Shown here: positions 61,013-64,000 of the stretch, one piece after another
Layout: every line of letters starts with the position of its first letter
Position numbering within the stretch: the first letter of the stretch is position 1
NCBI GenBank assembly: GCA_900540255.1
Contig: UQFE01000014.1
Location: forward strand, 6,537 to 70,536
Direction: 5' to 3'
DNA from: an uncultured Clostridium sp.
GTDB lineage: Bacteria > Bacillota > Clostridia > Clostridiales > Clostridiaceae
Length of the DNA stretch: 64,000 nt
The notes under the pieces: generated by a model
Databases searched by the model: none
The model's input: the letters and a program-made list of their open reading frames with translations, nothing else
Told to the model about the DNA's origin: nothing
Position numbers and translations under genes: made by a program

Positions 61013-61684
61013 TTATAGATTACAAAATAATTTTAATGCTGCAATATTATGAGCTGATATATTTTCCTGATGATCTACTAGCATAGCTCTTAAATCATAA
61101 GTACAAATCCACTTTAAATGACCTTTGTTGCAATAATTTGCACTATCTACTTCACATAAAATAGTATTAGAAATAATTAAATTGTTATCATTATAGTTTT
61201 GGCTGACACAAAAGGGCTTAAATACCGTAAATATTTGTTCTTCATAGCTTAATTCATTACATTTATTTTCACCAAATATCTTTGTTACTTCAAATCCATT
61301 AGCTTTTAATTTACGTCTTAAGTATTCATATACATTTTCACTTTCTTTAATAACTCCACCAGGTAATTCAAATATACTCTCATTAGTATGTTTATTTTTA
61401 TTCTCTTGCAGCAATATGTACTCTTTATCCTCTGTACACATTAAAGCTATAGCATTTACAACAACTTTAACATTCTTTTCTCTCTTTGTAAGAGCAATAC
61501 TTCTAGGCATATCTACTCCACTTGTAATATGACCTTCAGCCTTTAATTTTTTAATATGAGCATGTACTGATGCTGTTGATTTAATATTAGCTATCCTACA
61601 TATTTCCCTAATTGTTGGTGAATACCCATTTTCCTTAATAAAAGTTTTTATAATCTCTAAAATTTCCTTTTGCTTTTTACTCAC
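61013..61684 (-). CDS. LexA DNA-binding domain fused to a degenerate Nudix domain; SOS-box regulator
   Basis: 223 residues from GTG 61684. Residues 1-65 match the LexA winged helix (KEILEIIKTFIKENGYSPTI, REICRIANIKSTASVHAHIK). Instead of the S24 autoprotease, the rest is a Nudix fold (ELPGGVIKESENVYEYLRRK), but the Nudix box REUxEExGU is changed to RRKLKANG, so it probably senses rather than hydrolyses a nucleotide. I reject the longer ATG start because it lies inside the operator; AAGGGGGG lies just before the GTG. Its promoter has a LexA box, so it is autoregulated or under LexA control. Confidence 0.75.
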   Translation of the reverse strand: MSKKQKEILEIIKTFIKENGYSPTIREICRIANIKSTASVHAHIKKLKAEGHITSGVDMPRSIALTKREKNVKVVVNAIALMCTEDKEYILLQENKNKHTNESIFELPGGVIKESENVYEYLRRKLKANGFEVTKIFGENKCNELSYEEQIFTVFKPFCVSQNYNDNNLIISNTILCEVDSANYCNKGHLKWICTYDLRAMLVDHQENISAHNIAALKLFCNL

Positions 61685-61718
61685 ACTATATGCCCCCCCT
61701 TTTTTATCCCATAATATA

Positions 61719-61748
61719 ATTATACAGAACATATGTTCGATTTGTAAA
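61719..61748 (-). promoter_or_regulatory. SOS-type promoter of the LexA-Nudix gene
   Basis: On the minus strand TTTACA (61743-61748), 18 bases, TATAAT (61719-61724). GAACATATGTTC (61727-61738) fills the spacer. The box, spacing and -35 are almost identical to the dam promoter of the prophage. Confidence 0.85.
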
Positions 61749-62819
61749 TTAAAAAGAAACTAAAACTATTAATATTTCACCACTATACCTGTAATAATAG
61801 ATAATGATTAAGTTCAATATTGCAAGATCGTTTCATCCATATATTCATTACAACTAATTACCTTTATTCATGATTTTGATCAAATGAAACCTTAATAATT
61901 AATTCACTTATCTATAATTTCTAACCACTCTTTCTTCTTTAAATTTTTAAATAATACAACTAATATTATTCTATAAATAGATAAAAGAATTAATTGTTAA
62001 GCTTGAATTTAAAATGGAATTCCATTCCCTTAAACCTATGGGCTCAAATCATGTTAATTCTATCTAGTCACAAATAAGAGCCCTCAATTTATCATGACAC
62101 TATTACAATTCTTATACTTAATTTATGTTCTTTAAATATTACGTAAACTGTGCTCCTATTTGCTTTTCTAAAGTGGAAACTTTACTTCGTAAAGTAATAA
62201 ATAAAAATATATATTACTTATAATTAATTCTGCTATTTTAATTGTTATAACTCCTCATGGCTTTAATATAGTAAATACATTTCTTTATTGCACAGTATAT
62301 CTACTACCAATATTACCTTATTTACTATAACTGCTATATCCATATTAGATAATATTATTTTATATTTTTTTGGGCCCTTAATCCAACACCTAAAAGAAGT
62401 ACATGTTATTACCTAGTATTTCTAAGTCAAAAAAGGTTTCTTAAAATGAACCGAATCATTTTTAACCTAAGAAATTCTACAGATTAAACATTTCTCTTTC
62501 AGGTAACCGTTTGGGGCCAATGATCTTTTCCAGTAAAACTTTCATATCATGACCTACTAACTAATTCTTTTCTTTTAAGACTTTTTGCTCATAATTTATT
62601 TTATTATCTTTTAACTATTTTTAATCTAAAACTTGCAACGCACCTTATCCTTGCTACAAAAAGTAGACAGGTAGCCTTACTAGTACCTTTTTGTCAATTG
62701 CTAGAAAGCTAGTCCCCCTTCGCAATTACTTTTCACGTTGCAGTCCCACTGCTCATGGAACAGAGTGGAAATTTTTTTAAAAAATTAAAATATGAAAATT
62801 AATAATAATGTAAAATATC
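61749..62819. other. About 1.07 kb without an intact gene
   Basis: Multiple stops occur in all frames. Scraps of coding flavour appear on the minus strand, for example GHDMKVLLEKIIGPKRLPER near 62480-62560 and an acetyltransferase-like phrase (TSFLAIDKKVLV, then KATCLLFV) near 62650-62740. The segment 62640-62775 is visibly richer in G+C and can be drawn as nested hairpins. I see decay products, not a functional gene. Confidence 0.5.
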
Positions 62820-63209
62820 CTAATTACCTATTTTATCTCTAACAAAGTTTTCTATTTTTTCTGCACAATTTATGGCACTTATCATATCATTATCTGTAAC
62901 ATCTAATTGATATTGATACCTAACTTGTACTCCATATGGTGCTAATTCAATACATTCATCTTCTATTATCTCGAAACTTTTATCTATAGCTTTACACTTA
63001 TTGTTAAGTAATACTAAATCATGAGTTCTTTCAATCTTATTCCCAGATTTAATAAGATAACCTTTCAAGTATTTTTCTGCACTTTGTTCACAATGATAAT
63101 AACATATTATTTCTATAGGTCTTGGATGCATATTCATTAAGAATTTAGCTGATTCTAAATCTCTTTTAGCAAATTCAAACCATTCAGTATATATTTTATT
63201 ATTATCCAT
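62820..63209 (-). CDS. HEPN-domain protein of an MNT/HEPN pair
   Basis: 129 residues. YTEWFEFAKRDLESAKFLMN and EIICYYHCEQSAEKYLKGYL are the HEPN N-terminal signatures; RTHDLVLLNNKC gives the Arg-x-x-His motif of HEPN RNases/toxins. C-terminal helix CAEKIENFVRDKIGN. Its start overlaps the upstream nucleotidyltransferase stop by 8 bases, so they are a translationally coupled toxin-antitoxin-like pair. Confidence 0.82.
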   Translation of the reverse strand: MDNNKIYTEWFEFAKRDLESAKFLMNMHPRPIEIICYYHCEQSAEKYLKGYLIKSGNKIERTHDLVLLNNKCKAIDKSFEIIEDECIELAPYGVQVRYQYQLDVTDNDMISAINCAEKIENFVRDKIGN

Positions 63210-63534
63210 AAAGCTTTACTCCTTGATGAAATATTTTACTTTCTAATGTACAATTAGACTTAACTCTTTCATTGAATTCATCACTATAATAAATTAATAA
63301 ATCTACTGGCATATTTTGAACTTTAGCTATAGCTTTTCTAATAAGCTTCATTATTTCAACTTTTCTTTTACTTTTATCATCAGTTACTATACATATATCA
63401 AGATCACTATCTTCAGTAGGCTCTCCATACGCATAAGAACCAAATAAATATATAGAACTTGCCCTGACCACTTGATTTATTTCTTTTAATAAACTTTCCA
63501 ATTCAATCTTTACATTATATGGCATTACTTTCAC
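63202..63534 (-). CDS. MNT-family minimal nucleotidyltransferase
   Basis: 110 residues. The catalytic motif IYLFGSYAYGEPTEDSDLDI (GSxxxG...DxD) marks a minimal nucleotidyltransferase; further Asp in VDLLIYY completes the triad. Partners of HEPN proteins usually act as antitoxins, in one studied system by adenylylating the HEPN Tyr. It is first in the operon. Confidence 0.82.
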   Translation of the reverse strand: MKVMPYNVKIELESLLKEINQVVRASSIYLFGSYAYGEPTEDSDLDICIVTDDKSKRKVEIMKLIRKAIAKVQNMPVDLLIYYSDEFNERVKSNCTLESKIFHQGVKLYG

Positions 63535-63642
63535 CTACCTTAGTTTAACTCAATCTCTTTGTCGATATTATACACTATAATCCATCTATGTAGTCACTTT
63601 TTATTAACTACTAGTACTTTAAACTAAGAAATAAATTGAAAT

Positions 63643-63843
63643 TTAACGTTCTCTATGAATATACATTCTTGTCATATTAGGTTCTCCATCTCGTCAATAT
63701 TTTAATTGACTATATATTCCTCCTTGAACCATACATAAAAATTTCCATCCGTATCTCTCATAAAAATTATTGTGGTCTGTGATTAAATACAACGTGTCAA
63801 CTCCCTTTAATTTCATAACTGCAAAAAGTATACAGGCAATCAG
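63643..63843 (-). pseudogene. GNAT acetyltransferase remnant (C-terminal part)
   Basis: The minus strand reads CILFAVMKLKGVDTLYLITD then HNNFYERYGWKFLC, a GNAT motif B region (ITDHxxFYExxGW), hits an in-frame TGA, then continues RDGEPNMTRMYIHR to the end. The A-motif half is missing or scrambled (a KATC-like phrase lies near 63880). Nothing intact follows up to 64000 except hairpins. Confidence 0.7.
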
Positions 63844-63923
63844 CATAAACAAAAAAAGTACAAGTAGCCTTAGAGGGCACTGAAAAACTTAATGTTTTTC
63901 AAGTGCGGTTATCCACAAAGTAA

Positions 63924-63969
63924 AAAATAGTTAATGAAGCTGAAGCTTTTAGTTTCATTAACTATTTTT
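63924..63969 (+). terminator. Strong hairpin near the window end
   Basis: AAAATAGTTAATGAA and TTCATTAACTATTTTT form a 15-bp stem around a GC-containing loop, with T run. An additional stem GGGCACTGAAAAAC/GTTTTTCAAGTGC lies at 63874-63905. They may serve a gene beyond the window or the decayed acetyltransferase. Confidence 0.6.
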
Positions 63970-64000
63970 ATTTAGTTATTTATATAATAACTAGGATATT

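Noticed and set aside
61685..61732. ATG start for the LexA-Nudix gene at 61732
   Set aside because: That ATG is the centre of the LexA-box palindrome and would lie upstream of the usable ribosome binding site; the GTG at 61684 has AAGGGGGG before it.
62640..62775. A structured non-coding RNA with nested hairpins
   Set aside because: The outer stem and inner hairpins are drawable, but the minus-strand translation resembles an acetyltransferase piece and a similar phrase recurs near 63880, so decayed coding DNA is the simpler reading.

Overview
The window is a very AT-rich stretch of a low-GC Gram-positive chromosome. Codon use, purine-rich GGAGG-type ribosome binding sites, many short hairpin/T-run terminators, a SAM-I riboswitch before sulfur genes, a zinc-ribbon/YARHG/lipoprotein repertoire, a UviA/TcdR-like sigma factor and B. 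subtilis-type LexA boxes all point to Clostridium sensu stricto, probably near C. perfringens. The species is an inference; no rRNA or tRNA gene was seen.

Layout. (1) 1-16127 is host chromosome: end of a MATE exporter, L25/Ctc, acetyltransferase, a cell-wall amidase, membrane proteins, a SAM-riboswitch-controlled pair of PLP sulfur enzymes, asparagine synthetase, an iron alcohol dehydrogenase, several gene remnants (deformylase, response regulator, LysR) and a small CRISPR-like repeat cluster. (2) 16128-52680 is a complete-looking siphovirus prophage of about 36.5 kb. It is integrated by a large serine recombinase into a FAD-dependent (GidA/TrmFO-like) oxidoreductase gene whose halves flank it; the att sites can be reconstructed to a CA crossover dinucleotide. 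From the attL side it carries an XRE gene, an SOS-box Dam methylase, lysis genes, a 2205-residue lectin-studded tail fibre, tail, head and packaging genes, a late regulator, replication/recombination genes (SSB, RuvC-like, DnaC, DnaD-like, ERF, Gam), a Spo0E-like protein, an antirepressor, Cro, operators, CI, ImmA and integrase. Everything from Dam to Cro reads leftward except one 50-residue gene; CI-ImmA-Int read rightward. (3) 52682-59436 is a host accessory/defence island: decayed fragments, a KAP NTPase, an unknown gene, a 5'-truncated YgjP-like peptidase and McrC-McrB. (4) 59549-61750 is a compact module: a LysM amidase divergent from a UviA/TcdR-like sigma factor whose region 4 is displaced by an A7 tract, next to a LexA-DNA-binding/Nudix fusion that has a consensus SOS box inside its own promoter. 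(5) 61750-64000 holds a gene-poor stretch, an MNT/HEPN pair and a decayed acetyltransferase.

How it fits together. The prophage switch (CI/Cro with TACGTA operators, ImmA, Ant) and the host LexA-type signals both respond to stress. The same 12-bp palindrome sits in the promoter spacer of the phage Dam gene and of the LexA-Nudix gene 44 kb away. Programmed frameshifting is predicted in the tail chaperone pair. The least described candidates are the amidase/sigma/LexA-Nudix module, the phage SEC-C protein, the phage Spo0E-like protein and the defence island abutting attR.
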